From assembly GCA_020850325.1 (NCBI GenBank), contig JADZEW010000001.1:1-64000 (forward strand): a stretch of DNA of 64,000 nt. Direction: 5' to 3'. Positions 35,566 to 44,639 of the stretch are shown here, piece by piece; position 1 is the stretch's first letter; each line of letters begins with the position of its first letter. This stretch comes from Methanoregulaceae archaeon. GTDB taxonomy: Bacteria > Armatimonadota > Fimbriimonadia > Fimbriimonadales > Fimbriimonadaceae. Position numbers and translations under genes: made by a program. The notes under the pieces were generated by a model that worked only from the letters and a program-made list of their open reading frames with translations, ran no database searches and had not been told where the DNA came from.

Positions 35566-37404
35566 GTGCCGCGCCCACTCGTGTTCGGCAATGGTCGGCT
35601 CCTCGTGCAGTGCGACCACCGCGGCAACATCCGCGACTTTGCGTGGCCGATCGGCATCTGGAACCACCTCAGCGGGCGCGCGGTGCGCATCGGGGTTTGG
35701 GCCGAAGGCGGATTCTCATGGCTGGATGCAGCCCGCTGGGAGCGATCGCATCGATATGAGTCGGTCGACCCCCTTGTCGGGGTGGAGACGCATGATTCAC
35801 CCGAGTTGGGCGTGCGGATCGAGATCGCATCTTGGATTCCACTCACCCCCCAGCCCGCCCCCCCTGAGCAGGGTCGTTCGGATGTCTTCCGTCGCCGAGT
35901 CACCATCCGTAACCTCCGCGATCAGTCCCGCGAAGTACGGCTCTTCGTCACCCACGACTTCCGTCTGATGGAGAGCGACATCGGCGACTGCGCGCTCTGG
36001 CATCCCGTGCTGGAAGGAATCGTCCACTTCAAGGGCTCGGTCTCGATTCTGGCCCGACTGGAGGGCTCTGACCAGTTCGCGTGCGGCATCACCGAGTTCG
36101 CCGACCTTGAGGGCACCTGGCGCGACGCCGAAGACGGTGAGCTCAGCGGCAACCCTATCGCCCAAGGATCGGTCGACTCGACCATCCGTTCGTGCGTTCG
36201 CCTCGAACCGCATGGTTCATCTTTGCTGAACTACGAGTTGCGGGTCGGCGAGCGGATGGAGGACCTTGGGCCCTTCGGTTGGTCAGAGCTACCGGAGGGG
36301 GAGCACATCCGTGAGAGTCTTCTTGTGGGCGAGGGATGCGTCGTGCCCTCGCATGCTGAAGCCGACGATGCCCACGACCTCGCCATCATCCGAACCCAAA
36401 TCGCCAACACCGGAGCCGTACTCGCCGCCAACGACTCCGACATTATGGAGACCAACCGCGCGAACTACAGCTACTGTTGGCCGCGCGACGCCGCCAACGT
36501 CCTACATGAACTCCTCGATCGCGGCCACCGCGACGAAGCGGATCGGTTCCTCGCCTGGGCCGAACGAGCCATCGCCGGCAAGCCGTTCTTCTTTCAGAAG
36601 TACCGCGCGGACGGCACCCTCGGCGCAACGTGGCACCCGTGGACGATCGGCCTGCCGATCCAACAAGACGAAACCGCGAGTGTCGTTAGCTTGGTCGCTC
36701 TGATGTCGGGACCACACTACGACTCCCTGATCCGAAAGCCCCTTGAGTTCTTCCTCACGTTCCGCGATTCGAAGGGGCTACCCTTGCCCAGCTACGACCT
36801 GTGGGAAGAACGGCGCGGCGTTCATGCTCACACCGTCGCGACCGTCATCGCCGCCTTCCGCGACGGAGCCCAGGCAACTGAAGACCACGACGATCGACAA
36901 CGCTGGGATGAAGCTGCCCAGGAAATGACCGCCGCCTTCCGAAAACACTTGGTTTGCCCGGACACCGGCCGTATCTTCCGAAACACCGACGACCGCGAGA
37001 CGATCGATGCGGCCACCCTGCTTGTCGAGTTCTTGGGCGTGCTCCCAAACAACGATCCGATCATCGTGGCCAATCGTGCCGCAGTCCAGTCGGCACTTTG
37101 GGTCGATACCGAAGTCGGCGGCCTCGCCCGCTATCAAGGCGACTACTACTTCCGAGTGAGCGACGACGTGCCCGGCAATCCGTGGATCATCACTACGCTT
37201 TGGCTCGCCCAATCCTACGCCCTTGCGGGTGACAAGTCACGAGCCCAAGAACTCCTCGCCTGGGCCGATAGGTACGCCGACGAGACGGGCGTCCTGCCCG
37301 AGCAGGTCCACCCCTTCACTGGCGAGCCGCTCAGCGTCGCCCCGTTAACCTGGTCGCATGCCGAGAGGCTACGGACGCGACGGCTTGTCCTGCCTCAAGG
37401 GTAG
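35566..37404 (+). CDS. GH15 glucoamylase-like glycoside hydrolase
   Basis: This 612-residue cytoplasmic protein has no signal peptide. An N-terminal beta-sandwich (about 1 to 265) precedes the (alpha/alpha)6 barrel. The catalytic region has NRANYSYCWPRDAANVLHEL, the general acid in YDLWEERRGVHAHTVATV (about 412) and the general base in TGVLPEQVHPFTG (about 578). GH15 enzymes release glucose from alpha-glucans or cleave trehalose. It starts on a GTG immediately after the trmFO stop, so the two genes are cotranscribed without an obvious metabolic link. Confidence 0.9.
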   Translation: MPRPLVFGNGRLLVQCDHRGNIRDFAWPIGIWNHLSGRAVRIGVWAEGGFSWLDAARWERSHRYESVDPLVGVETHDSPELGVRIEIASWIPLTPQPAPPEQGRSDVFRRRVTIRNLRDQSREVRLFVTHDFRLMESDIGDCALWHPVLEGIVHFKGSVSILARLEGSDQFACGITEFADLEGTWRDAEDGELSGNPIAQGSVDSTIRSCVRLEPHGSSLLNYELRVGERMEDLGPFGWSELPEGEHIRESLLVGEGCVVPSHAEADDAHDLAIIRTQIANTGAVLAANDSDIMETNRANYSYCWPRDAANVLHELLDRGHRDEADRFLAWAERAIAGKPFFFQKYRADGTLGATWHPWTIGLPIQQDETASVVSLVALMSGPHYDSLIRKPLEFFLTFRDSKGLPLPSYDLWEERRGVHAHTVATVIAAFRDGAQATEDHDDRQRWDEAAQEMTAAFRKHLVCPDTGRIFRNTDDRETIDAATLLVEFLGVLPNNDPIIVANRAAVQSALWVDTEVGGLARYQGDYYFRVSDDVPGNPWIITTLWLAQSYALAGDKSRAQELLAWADRYADETGVLPEQVHPFTGEPLSVAPLTWSHAERLRTRRLVLPQG

Positions 37405-37447
37405 GGGGGCCGGCGACAGACTCGCGCGGTCGCGCGTCCACTAAGAC

Positions 37448-37555
37448 ATGGACCCGTGGACACGGAAGGTTCTCATCGTGCTGTGGCTCTTGGTCCTCAT
37501 CGGCGGTATCGGCTTGTTCATCGCGTTGACCTACTACAATCCGCACTATCGTTAG
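37448..37555 (+). CDS. Possible 35-residue membrane peptide
   Basis: The reading frame encodes MDPWTRKVLIVLWLLV followed by LIGGIGLFIALTYYN and ends PHYR. It is a single hydrophobic helix with a charged start, a typical small membrane protein. It lies in the 214-base gap between the GH15 gene and RNase E/G. No ribosome site is visible, so the coding call rests only on its composition. Confidence 0.4.
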   Translation: MDPWTRKVLIVLWLLVLIGGIGLFIALTYYNPHYR

Positions 37556-37618
37556 ATCCCACCCCTAGGCGGTAAACTGTCACCACGCGTCGCCCATCGA
37601 GCGACCCCTACTTTTTGT

Positions 37619-39403
37619 ATGCCAAGACCTATCCGAAGGCGCAAACCAACCACCACCGCCGCACCCGCTAAGAACGGTGGTTCCAATCGCGTCGAAATTA
37701 TTGTCAACGTTTCCAACCGTGAAACCCGAATCGCCATGCTCGAAGATGGCGACCTGATGGAGTACCGAGTCGAACGCGAAGAGCGGGTCGTCGGCTCGAT
37801 TTTCAAGGGCATCGTCCAAAACGTGCTACCCGGCATGGATGCTGCGTTCGTGGACATCGGACTGGAGCGCAACGCGTTCCTCTATGTCGCCGACATCCTG
37901 CCCGATGAGCCGATGGACAACTCGCCGGCCAGCATCAAGCGCAGCGAACTCCGCCGCCGCAAGATCAAGGAGCTGATTCGCCCAGGCCAGGAGATCATGG
38001 TGCAAGTCACCAAGGGCCCGCGCGGCACCAAGGGTGCTCGCGTCACCACCCGAATCGCCCTCCCCGGACGCTACGTCGTTCTCATGCCCGAAGCTGGGCA
38101 CGTCGGAGTGTCGCGAAAGATCGAAGATCGCAGCGAGCGAGAGCGGCTGCGCAAGATCGGCGATCGCATCATTCCCGACGGCTTTGGCCTGATCATGCGC
38201 ACCGAGTGCGAGACTCAAAGTGAAGCTGAGCTGAAGGCTGACGTCGTCTTTCTCCAGCAGCTGTGGGCGCAGGTGATGCAGTCGGCTAAGCGCCAGCGCG
38301 CGCCAAGTATCGTCCACCGCGACCAGACCCTGCTCTACCGAACCGTCCGCGATATGTTCGGTGACGAGATCAGCCGCATGGTGATCGACGATCCCGATGA
38401 GTACGAGAAGGTTCATCTCGCCGCCTCAATCGTCGCACCGTCGCTGTGCGACAAGATCGACTTGTACGATAAGGACCAACCGATCTTCGACGCCTTTGGC
38501 ATCGAACGCGACCTGGAGCGGCTCCTGCAGCACAAGGTGCACATGAAGTCCGGCGGCACCTTGGTCGTTGACGAGATGGAGGCGCTGACCGCCATCGACA
38601 TTAACACCGGCAAACAGGTCGGCTCGACGTCGCTGAACGACACCATCCTCCGAACGAACATGGAAGCCGCCGACGAGGTGTGCCGGCAGCTGCGCCTGCG
38701 CGACATGGGCGGGATCATCGTTATTGACTTCATCGATATGGAGTCGGCGGCCGATCGCAAGAAGGTGCTCGATCACTTCACCAAGAAGTTGGAGAGGGAC
38801 CGTGCCCGAACCCGAGTCGGCAAGATTTCATCGCTCGGACTGGTCGAAATCACGCGCAAGCGAACCGGCGAGTCGGTGACCGAAGCGATCTCGGACATTT
38901 GCCCGATGTGCGACGGCCACGGCCGCATTCCGAGCAAGGAGACCGTCAGCCTTTGGATCGAGCGCGACATGTGGCGCAAGATTCACGAGCCAGGCAATGC
39001 GTTTGTGGTCGAGTGCCACCCGGCAGCGGTCGAAGCACTGATCGGCATCGATGGCGAGAACTTTGAGGAGATGGAGCACGAGATGCGACGCGGCATCTTC
39101 ATCCGCGCCAACTTCGACATGGACTACGAGGAGTACGAGATCACCTCGACGAGCATCGAAGAAGCCGATCGCGAACTGATGGGATTGCGTCGTGCGCAGG
39201 TCGTCGAAGTGAACGTCCGCCGCTCCGCCTTCGAGAACGTGAACAAAGTGATCGGCTGGACGGACTCGGGTTACTACGTCGAGTTGATCGATGGAGACGA
39301 GTACATTGGCCACCGGGCCAAGGTGTGCCTCCAAGATTTCCGCCGATCGTTCGCGGTGGGCGATGTGATCCACTCCGGCGCGCCGATGCTCAGTCGAGCG
39401 TAG
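37619..39403 (+). CDS. Ribonuclease E/G
   Basis: This 594-residue endonuclease processes rRNA and degrades mRNA. An N-terminal basic tail (1 to 20) precedes the S1-like domain (about 60 to 150), the RNase H-like region and the catalytic DNase I-like domain. The metal-binding aspartates lie in LTAIDINTGK (about 322) and GIIVIDFIDM (about 366), and the zinc-link region is ICPMCDGHGRI (about 428). After the catalytic core there is a small C-terminal domain (about 525 to 594) with VVEVNVRRSAFENV and IGHRAKVCLQDFRRSFAVG that resembles a TRAM-like beta fold. No E. coli-type degradosome scaffold is present. Confidence 0.93.
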   Translation: MPRPIRRRKPTTTAAPAKNGGSNRVEIIVNVSNRETRIAMLEDGDLMEYRVEREERVVGSIFKGIVQNVLPGMDAAFVDIGLERNAFLYVADILPDEPMDNSPASIKRSELRRRKIKELIRPGQEIMVQVTKGPRGTKGARVTTRIALPGRYVVLMPEAGHVGVSRKIEDRSERERLRKIGDRIIPDGFGLIMRTECETQSEAELKADVVFLQQLWAQVMQSAKRQRAPSIVHRDQTLLYRTVRDMFGDEISRMVIDDPDEYEKVHLAASIVAPSLCDKIDLYDKDQPIFDAFGIERDLERLLQHKVHMKSGGTLVVDEMEALTAIDINTGKQVGSTSLNDTILRTNMEAADEVCRQLRLRDMGGIIVIDFIDMESAADRKKVLDHFTKKLERDRARTRVGKISSLGLVEITRKRTGESVTEAISDICPMCDGHGRIPSKETVSLWIERDMWRKIHEPGNAFVVECHPAAVEALIGIDGENFEEMEHEMRRGIFIRANFDMDYEEYEITSTSIEEADRELMGLRRAQVVEVNVRRSAFENVNKVIGWTDSGYYVELIDGDEYIGHRAKVCLQDFRRSFAVGDVIHSGAPMLSRA

Positions 39404-39410
39404 CGAGGTT

Positions 39411-39437
39411 GCCCGCGCGACGAACCGTCGCGCGGGC
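39411..39437. terminator. Bidirectional hairpin between convergent genes
   Basis: GCCCGCGCGAC (39411-39421) and GTCGCGCGGGC (39427-39437) form a perfect 11-bp stem with a five-base loop. It lies between the ends of RNase E/G and the convergent repeat protein gene. T-tracts are absent, so efficiency is uncertain. Confidence 0.6.
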
Positions 39438-39446
39438 TTACCACAC

Positions 39447-40445
39447 CTACCGAACCCGACAATACGTGGTCGTGTCCAGCGGCGAGTCCTGCGCAACGAG
39501 TCGGAATCCGTCGTTCGTCTTCGTGGTCTTGTAGGTCACGCCACCAATGACGATCTTGCCTCCGCGGTACCAACCATTCTTCGTTTCGCGACGCCCGTCG
39601 CGGTAGACGAAGAGCGCCTTGAGGTAGCCCCGATTGTCGATCGTCAGTTCGAGATCAGCGCGATAGCGCTGGCTATAGCCTTCGAATCGGCCCTGGGCCC
39701 ACGTCGGCGGCACATCCGGCGGCTGAGTTCCGACTCCGTTCCATCCAGATCCGGATCCGGTTCCCGAACCGTGTCGGCGGAACTCCATCCAGTTGTTGCG
39801 GTCGTTGGTCTGCTGGGCACGCAGGCCGTTCTCAATCTGGCTGGCCTGGTACCACGTCTTACCGATTGAGAACTGTCCGTTGCGGTAGGCACCAAGCTCC
39901 GTAACCCTCCGGCCGTTCGCATAACGAATACTCGCGGTGACCACACCCACTGAGTTGACCTTCAGATTGATGTCTGCGTCCATCTTCCGGTTGTAGCCGT
40001 CGAACTCGCCGACGAGCCAACTCGGCGGACGCTGGATAATCGCGCCACCGCCCGTGCCGCCCGAGCCCCACCCACCGGTGTCCCAGCCAGAACCCCAGTC
40101 GATGTTCCCAAGATTACGGGGGACCAGTTCAAAAGTGTTCGTTGAGTTTTTCGCCTCGCGTAGCTGCAGCTTGTCACCCACTTTGGTGACCATGTAGATA
40201 GTGCCTTCGGCGGAGATTCGTTTGTTTCCCTCGTCGTAGGTGCCGCGCTGATATCGGATATCCCGGGTTCGGCGACTCGCGATGCGCAACTCTACCCGTC
40301 CTCCGTCGCTGAAGCGAGCGTAGACATCCGCTTCCATGGCTTGGCTATAGCCTGCGTAGGTCCCAACGATCGACTGGGCAAACCCCGCGACCGCGCCCGC
40401 GGTGAGTACGGTGAGCAGACTCAACCTGGTGAAAATCTTTTTCAT
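39447..40445 (-). CDS. Secreted protein with three copies of an unrecognised beta domain
   Basis: This 332-residue protein has a signal peptide (1 to 23, ending VAGFAQ). Three homologous units of about 80 residues follow, beginning IVGTYAGYSQAMEADV (26), LVGEFDGYNRKMDADI (146) and AQGRFEGYSQRYRADL (249). Each continues with a beta-rich pattern that includes an R/GRR turn and a G-x-Y-x-x-G-K/R-I/F strand. Gly/Ser/Trp-rich linkers separate them (about 112 to 140 and 228 to 245). I do not recognise the domain. GAGGATTAGC before the ATG provides a ribosome site. Confidence 0.78.
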   Translation of the reverse strand: MKKIFTRLSLLTVLTAGAVAGFAQSIVGTYAGYSQAMEADVYARFSDGGRVELRIASRRTRDIRYQRGTYDEGNKRISAEGTIYMVTKVGDKLQLREAKNSTNTFELVPRNLGNIDWGSGWDTGGWGSGGTGGGAIIQRPPSWLVGEFDGYNRKMDADINLKVNSVGVVTASIRYANGRRVTELGAYRNGQFSIGKTWYQASQIENGLRAQQTNDRNNWMEFRRHGSGTGSGSGWNGVGTQPPDVPPTWAQGRFEGYSQRYRADLELTIDNRGYLKALFVYRDGRRETKNGWYRGGKIVIGGVTYKTTKTNDGFRLVAQDSPLDTTTYCRVR

Positions 40446-40528
40446 GCTAATCCTCTCTACCTTCTATGACGTCTAGCGGCCGAACATCGCACGGCCAACC
40501 GGCGTCGGGTATCGTAGGACATCCTTGC

Positions 40529-40604
40529 GCGGCCGTAGCTCAGTGGATAGAGCGTCTGCCTCCGGAGCAGAAGGTCGGAGGTTCGAGCCCTCTCGGCCGC
40601 GCCA
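40529..40604 (+). tRNA. tRNA-Arg(CCG)
   Basis: The acceptor GCGGCCG pairs perfectly with CGGCCGC. The anticodon stem TCTGC/GCAGA closes the loop CTCCGGA, giving anticodon CCG. The T-arm contains GGTTCGAGCC and CCA is encoded. Confidence 0.96.
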
Positions 40605-40635
40605 TCGCCCGGGAAGGCAACTTTTCCATTTCCTC

Positions 40636-40664
40636 TTGCATTTTTGGGCGAATCGCCTTATCAT
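40636..40664 (+). promoter_or_regulatory. Candidate promoter for a small hypothetical gene
   Basis: TTGCAT (40636-40641) and TATCAT (40659-40664) have the ideal 17-base spacing. The predicted transcription start falls on or next to the ATG at 40671, so the message may be leaderless even though AGGAG sits just before the ATG in DNA. Confidence 0.55.
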
Positions 40665-40670
40665 AGGAGC

Positions 40671-40913
40671 ATGCAACCGCTCCAAGCGCGCTGGGTGTCC
40701 GCGGTGCCCACGGACGAGGGCCTGCAGGCCGATCTCCTCTTAGTCGAACCGAACGGCGATGAACATGCGGTTCGTTGCTTGGTCAAGCCCGATCAAAAAA
40801 TCGACCTCGGTGGCCAATCGCAAGACATCGAGTATCTCTGTGCTCGGTACGGAACATCGACCGTATTCATGACCGCGGGCCGCATGGTAGATCCCAGCCT
40901 CGGCTACTTCTAG
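40671..40913 (+). CDS. Small hypothetical protein
   Basis: This 80-residue soluble protein has no recognised motif. It has a regular alternation of beta and alpha segments (ARWVSAVPTDEGLQADLLLV, IEYLCARYG). It lies between tRNA-Arg and the convergent MFS transporter gene and has its own good promoter. I chose the ATG at 40671 for its position relative to that promoter; an in-frame ATG 27 bases upstream would precede the -10 element. Confidence 0.65.
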   Translation: MQPLQARWVSAVPTDEGLQADLLLVEPNGDEHAVRCLVKPDQKIDLGGQSQDIEYLCARYGTSTVFMTAGRMVDPSLGYF

Positions 40914-40925
40914 CTCCCGGATTGA

Positions 40926-42155
40926 TCAGGCCTCCACGTAGTCCATATCGCGATGAAACGTCTCGGGCAGCGTCCAAACAGACCAAGCCGCGAGGACCAG
41001 GACAATCGCCCCGACGGCGCTGATCGCTCCGATCGAACCCAACGCTGGCTCAAGCGCCCGCTTGCCGAGCGTCATGGGAATCACCATGCCTCGAACGAAG
41101 CTGGGCGCAGTTGTAGCGACCGTCCCCCGAAGATTGGTCCCAAACACCTCGCCCGTGACGGTAACGAACACCGCCCAGAACCCGGCCCCGAGTCCGCCAA
41201 AGAACATGAGCCAGAAGAACGCATCCGCGGTTCGCGCAAAGAGGAAGATCGCGCCGACCGCCAACGCAATCCACGCGTAGGCCACCCAAAACGCCTTGCG
41301 CCGACTCCGCAACAGCTGGCTCAGTCCTCCGAAGAGCAGGTCGCCAAGGCACAAGCCAAGCGCAGCGATCGCGATGACGTCGGGTGCAGGCTTCGGATTG
41401 GGGATGCCGAGCGCCGTCTGCACTTCGGGCGAGAACGTCATCATCAACCCGGCAAAGAACCACACCGGCGCACCGCAAAAGATGGAAGCCAGATAGCGAC
41501 GGATCCGCTCGCCGGAGCCGAAGAGCATGCGCAGGTCGCCGCGCCTCACATCTTCCCGCTCTTTGACCTGCTCGAAAATGCCGGACTCGAAGACGCCGAT
41601 CCGCATGAGCAGGAGCACGATTCCCATGCCGCCCCCGACGAAGTAGGCGGTGCGCCAATCGACGGCTTTGGCCAGCAATGGGGCGGCAATCGAACCCGAC
41701 ACGCCAACCGTCGCGACGAACGTGGTTGCCCAGCCCCGACGGACCGTTGATACCAACTCGGAAACGAGAGCGATCCCCGCGCCGAGTTCTCCGGCCAATC
41801 CAACACCTGCCACAAATCGACACGCGGCGTACTGGGGCACATCGACGACGAAGCCGTTCGCGATGTTGGCGATCGAGTACGTCAGAATCGAACCGAACAA
41901 CACGGCCAGACGACCCCTCCGATCGGCGATCACACCGAACAGGAGTGCGCCAACGATGAACCCGCCCATCTGCCAGTTCAGCAACGCCTCGCCGACGGAT
42001 TTGACTTGCTCCGGGCTCAACCCCAACCCTTCGAGACTGGCCTTCCTCACCGACGAGAATAGCCAGATATCGAAGACATCGACGAAGTAGCCCAGCGCGG
42101 CGACGATAATCGCTAGCGTCTTTGAAGCGCCGCTGACCGATCCCCCAACTCGCAT
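40926..42155 (-). CDS. MFS transporter, sugar/aromatic acid:H+ symporter-like
   Basis: This 409-residue protein has about 12 membrane helices. The first helix carries LGYFVDVFDIWLFSSVR, and the loop between helices 2 and 3 carries GVIADRRGRLAVLFGSI, the major-facilitator signature. RFVAGVGLAGELGAGIALV in helix 4 fits the metabolite:H+ symporter group. The substrate is unknown. I chose the ATG at 42155 because GAGGGAAG directly precedes it and homology starts soon after; a start further upstream would add an unlikely hydrophilic tail. The gene is divergent from the AbgT-type transporter gene. Confidence 0.88.
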   Translation of the reverse strand: MRVGGSVSGASKTLAIIVAALGYFVDVFDIWLFSSVRKASLEGLGLSPEQVKSVGEALLNWQMGGFIVGALLFGVIADRRGRLAVLFGSILTYSIANIANGFVVDVPQYAACRFVAGVGLAGELGAGIALVSELVSTVRRGWATTFVATVGVSGSIAAPLLAKAVDWRTAYFVGGGMGIVLLLMRIGVFESGIFEQVKEREDVRRGDLRMLFGSGERIRRYLASIFCGAPVWFFAGLMMTFSPEVQTALGIPNPKPAPDVIAIAALGLCLGDLLFGGLSQLLRSRRKAFWVAYAWIALAVGAIFLFARTADAFFWLMFFGGLGAGFWAVFVTVTGEVFGTNLRGTVATTAPSFVRGMVIPMTLGKRALEPALGSIGAISAVGAIVLVLAAWSVWTLPETFHRDMDYVEA

Positions 42156-42277
42156 CTTCCCTCGCAACGACCTTTCGGTCAATCGTGGTGACGAATCCGC
42201 GGGCACTAAGGTGTCTGGGCCCACCGTAACAAACCGAAAGTCCGGGTTATAATGCCGGGACCGCATTTGGTGAGCTT

Positions 42278-43888
42278 ATGGCCGAACAACCCGACCCCAT
42301 GCGCGCATCCGCCCCAAAAGCAACCGGTAAGACCGGGGCGTTCACCCGATTCTTGAACTTTGTCGAGTGGCTCGGCAACCTGCTTCCCCACCCGGTCACG
42401 CTGTTCGCGATCCTGTGCTTGGTCATTCTCGGCGTCAGCTGGATCGCGGGCGCCGCGGGCTGGGAGGTCATGGATCCGCGCCCCGAAGGAGCCAAGGGAA
42501 GAGCCGACGATGGCGTCATTCGAGCTGTCAGCCTAGTGAATGCCGAGGGCCTGCGCAAGATCGTCGAGAACCTCGTCACGAACTTCACGAGCTTTGTCCC
42601 CCTAGGGACGGTTCTCGTTTCGATGCTCGGGGTCGGAGTCGCGGAACGGTCGGGCATGCTGGGTGCGGCAATACGGCTGCTCGTTCTAAAGGCACCCAAG
42701 CAGCTGGTGACCATCGCGGTCGTGTTCGCTTCGGTGATCTCCAACACGGCGAGCGAGATGGGCTATGTGGTGCTGATCCCTCTGGCGGGTGTCGTCTTCT
42801 ACGCGCTAGGCAGGCACCCCTTGGCGGGCATCGCTGCCTCGTTCGCCGGCGTCTCGGGCGGCTACAGCGCGAACGTCTTTATTGGCACGGTTGATCCGCT
42901 GCTTTCCGGCATCACCCAGGAGTCGGCTAGGCTCATCGACCAAACGGTCACCGTGTCACCGGTATCGAACTGGTGGTTCATGTCGTTCAGTGCCGTCATC
43001 GTGACTGCAGTCTGCGTTTGGGTGACGCATCGCATCATCGAGCCCAAGCTCGGCAAGTACGACCCGTCGAATGCCGAGGAGGGAGCCCTCGACACGATGC
43101 GCATCGAGCCCGTTTCTGCCGGCGAGAAGCGGGGACTAAGGTGGGCCCTCTTTGCTGGTGTAGTCGTTGCGGCTTTGCTCGTCCTGTCGGTCGCCCCCTC
43201 GTGGGGTCCGCTACGCAACCCAGAGGACGGAGACATTCTGAACTCGCCGTTCATGCGCAGCATCGTCGCGTTCATCTTGGTCGGGTTTATCGTCCCGGGC
43301 ATCGTATACGGAAGGGTGACCGGCTCGTTCAAGTCGGACAAGGAAGTCATCGACTCCATGTCGCATGCGATGAGTTCCATGGGCCTCTATATCGTGCTCG
43401 TGTTTTTCGCCGCCCAGTTCGTCGCTTACTTCAACTGGAGCAATCTGGGTTCGATTACTGCGGTTATGGGCGCGGACATGCTGAAGCAGTCCAATCTGAC
43501 CGGGCCTATCGTGTTCATACCGTTTATCCTCATGTGCTGTCTGGTGAATCTGATGATCGGCAGCGCATCAGCACTTTGGGCGATCACCGGTCCGATCTTT
43601 GTGCCCATGCTGATGCTCGTTGGCTACAGCCCAGAAGTGATCCAGGCGGCTTATCGCATCGGCGACTCGACGACCAACATCATCACGCCGATGATGAGCT
43701 ACTTCGGCCTCATCCTTGCCTTCGCGACGAAGTTCGACAAGAAGCTTGGAATCGGCACGCTGATCGCGACGATGCTGCCCTATGCCCTCTATCTCATCGT
43801 GATTTGGATCGCCGCTTTCTACCTCTGGGTGTTTGGGCTAGGCATACCCGTCGGGCCCGGAACCGAAATCTACTACACTCCGAAGTAG
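42278..43888 (+). CDS. AbgT-family transporter
   Basis: This 536-residue membrane protein has about 11 to 13 helices. Family motifs include VEWLGNLLPHPVTLFAILCL near the start and VASVISNTASEMGYVVLIPL-like sequence near residue 150. SVSGGYSANVFIGTVDPLLSG-like sequence lies near 190, and SALWAITGPIFVPMLMLVGY near 430. AbgT proteins take up p-aminobenzoyl-glutamate or export sulfonamide-like antimetabolites. TATAAT (42248-42253) lies 24 bases before the ATG and GGTGAG serves as the ribosome site. Confidence 0.9.
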   Translation: MAEQPDPMRASAPKATGKTGAFTRFLNFVEWLGNLLPHPVTLFAILCLVILGVSWIAGAAGWEVMDPRPEGAKGRADDGVIRAVSLVNAEGLRKIVENLVTNFTSFVPLGTVLVSMLGVGVAERSGMLGAAIRLLVLKAPKQLVTIAVVFASVISNTASEMGYVVLIPLAGVVFYALGRHPLAGIAASFAGVSGGYSANVFIGTVDPLLSGITQESARLIDQTVTVSPVSNWWFMSFSAVIVTAVCVWVTHRIIEPKLGKYDPSNAEEGALDTMRIEPVSAGEKRGLRWALFAGVVVAALLVLSVAPSWGPLRNPEDGDILNSPFMRSIVAFILVGFIVPGIVYGRVTGSFKSDKEVIDSMSHAMSSMGLYIVLVFFAAQFVAYFNWSNLGSITAVMGADMLKQSNLTGPIVFIPFILMCCLVNLMIGSASALWAITGPIFVPMLMLVGYSPEVIQAAYRIGDSTTNIITPMMSYFGLILAFATKFDKKLGIGTLIATMLPYALYLIVIWIAAFYLWVFGLGIPVGPGTEIYYTPK

Positions 43889-43973
43889 CGACGAACCGCG
43901 CTTAGCCCCTGGTTTCGATGATGTTCGAGACCGAGGTTCCAAGCCATTTGGGCTTCCTGGCAGCCTAGTTGCG

Positions 43974-44639
43974 CTACTTCGCCGCTGTCGCTAACGCAAC
44001 AACCCTATCGACGACTTGATCGACCGACATGCCGTCGGACTCGATGACCGTCACGCCCTCGCCGATCTTGAGGGGGCTGTCGTCGCGGGTGGAATCGCGG
44101 AGGTCGCGCTCTTCGATCTCAGCCTTGAGTTCCTCGAAGTCCTTCACGATGCCTCGAGAGGCGAAGTCGTGCATCCTTCGGCGCGTCCGCTCGTCGAGTG
44201 AAGCCGTCAGGTAAATCCGCACCGGGGCCTCGGGCGCGATCACGGTAGTGGTGTCGCGTCCTTCCAACATCACATTGCCTTGCGCGACGATCGCCTGCTG
44301 CTGACGCACCATCAGCTTTCTCACCGGCGAGTGCACGCTGACCGCACTTGCGAAGTCGCCGATCTCCGGCGTTCGGATTGCATCCGTCACGTCCTCACCA
44401 TTCAAGAACACCCGCTGGGGCTCACCTTCGCCGAAACCGATCTCGATCCCTTCGCAAAGCCGCGCCGCGTCGTCGCCCTGTTCGGCGGTGACACCGTGGC
44501 GCTGGCAGTGTAGCGCCAGGCAACGATACATCGCCCCCGTGTCGAGGAACCGCAAGCCGAGCCGCTTCGCCACGGCCTTTGCGACCGTGCTCTTCCCCGC
44601 TCCCGCCGGGCCATCGATGGCAATCACTAAACTAGGCAA
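43974..44639 (-). CDS. cmk: Cytidylate kinase
   Basis: This 221-residue enzyme phosphorylates CMP and dCMP. It has the P-loop IDGPAGAGKSTVAKAVA, the substrate site LDTGAMYRCLAL, the GRDTTTVI segment and the LID region RRRMHDF. I chose the TTG at 44639 because a perfect GGAGG (44647-44651) lies seven bases upstream. An ATG at 44666 is in frame but lies upstream of that site. With the TTG start it overlaps the aroA stop by eight bases, so cmk is coupled to aroA. Confidence 0.94.
   Translation of the reverse strand: MPSLVIAIDGPAGAGKSTVAKAVAKRLGLRFLDTGAMYRCLALHCQRHGVTAEQGDDAARLCEGIEIGFGEGEPQRVFLNGEDVTDAIRTPEIGDFASAVSVHSPVRKLMVRQQQAIVAQGNVMLEGRDTTTVIAPEAPVRIYLTASLDERTRRRMHDFASRGIVKDFEELKAEIEERDLRDSTRDDSPLKIGEGVTVIESDGMSVDQVVDRVVALATAAK

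Noticed and set aside
40953-41750. Open frame of 265 codons on the plus strand
   Set aside because: It is antisense to the MFS transporter gene; composition is typical of the complement of membrane-protein codons.
43889-43973. Terminator between the AbgT-type transporter and cmk
   Set aside because: Only an imperfect AAGCC/GGCTT pairing exists and no T-run follows on either strand.
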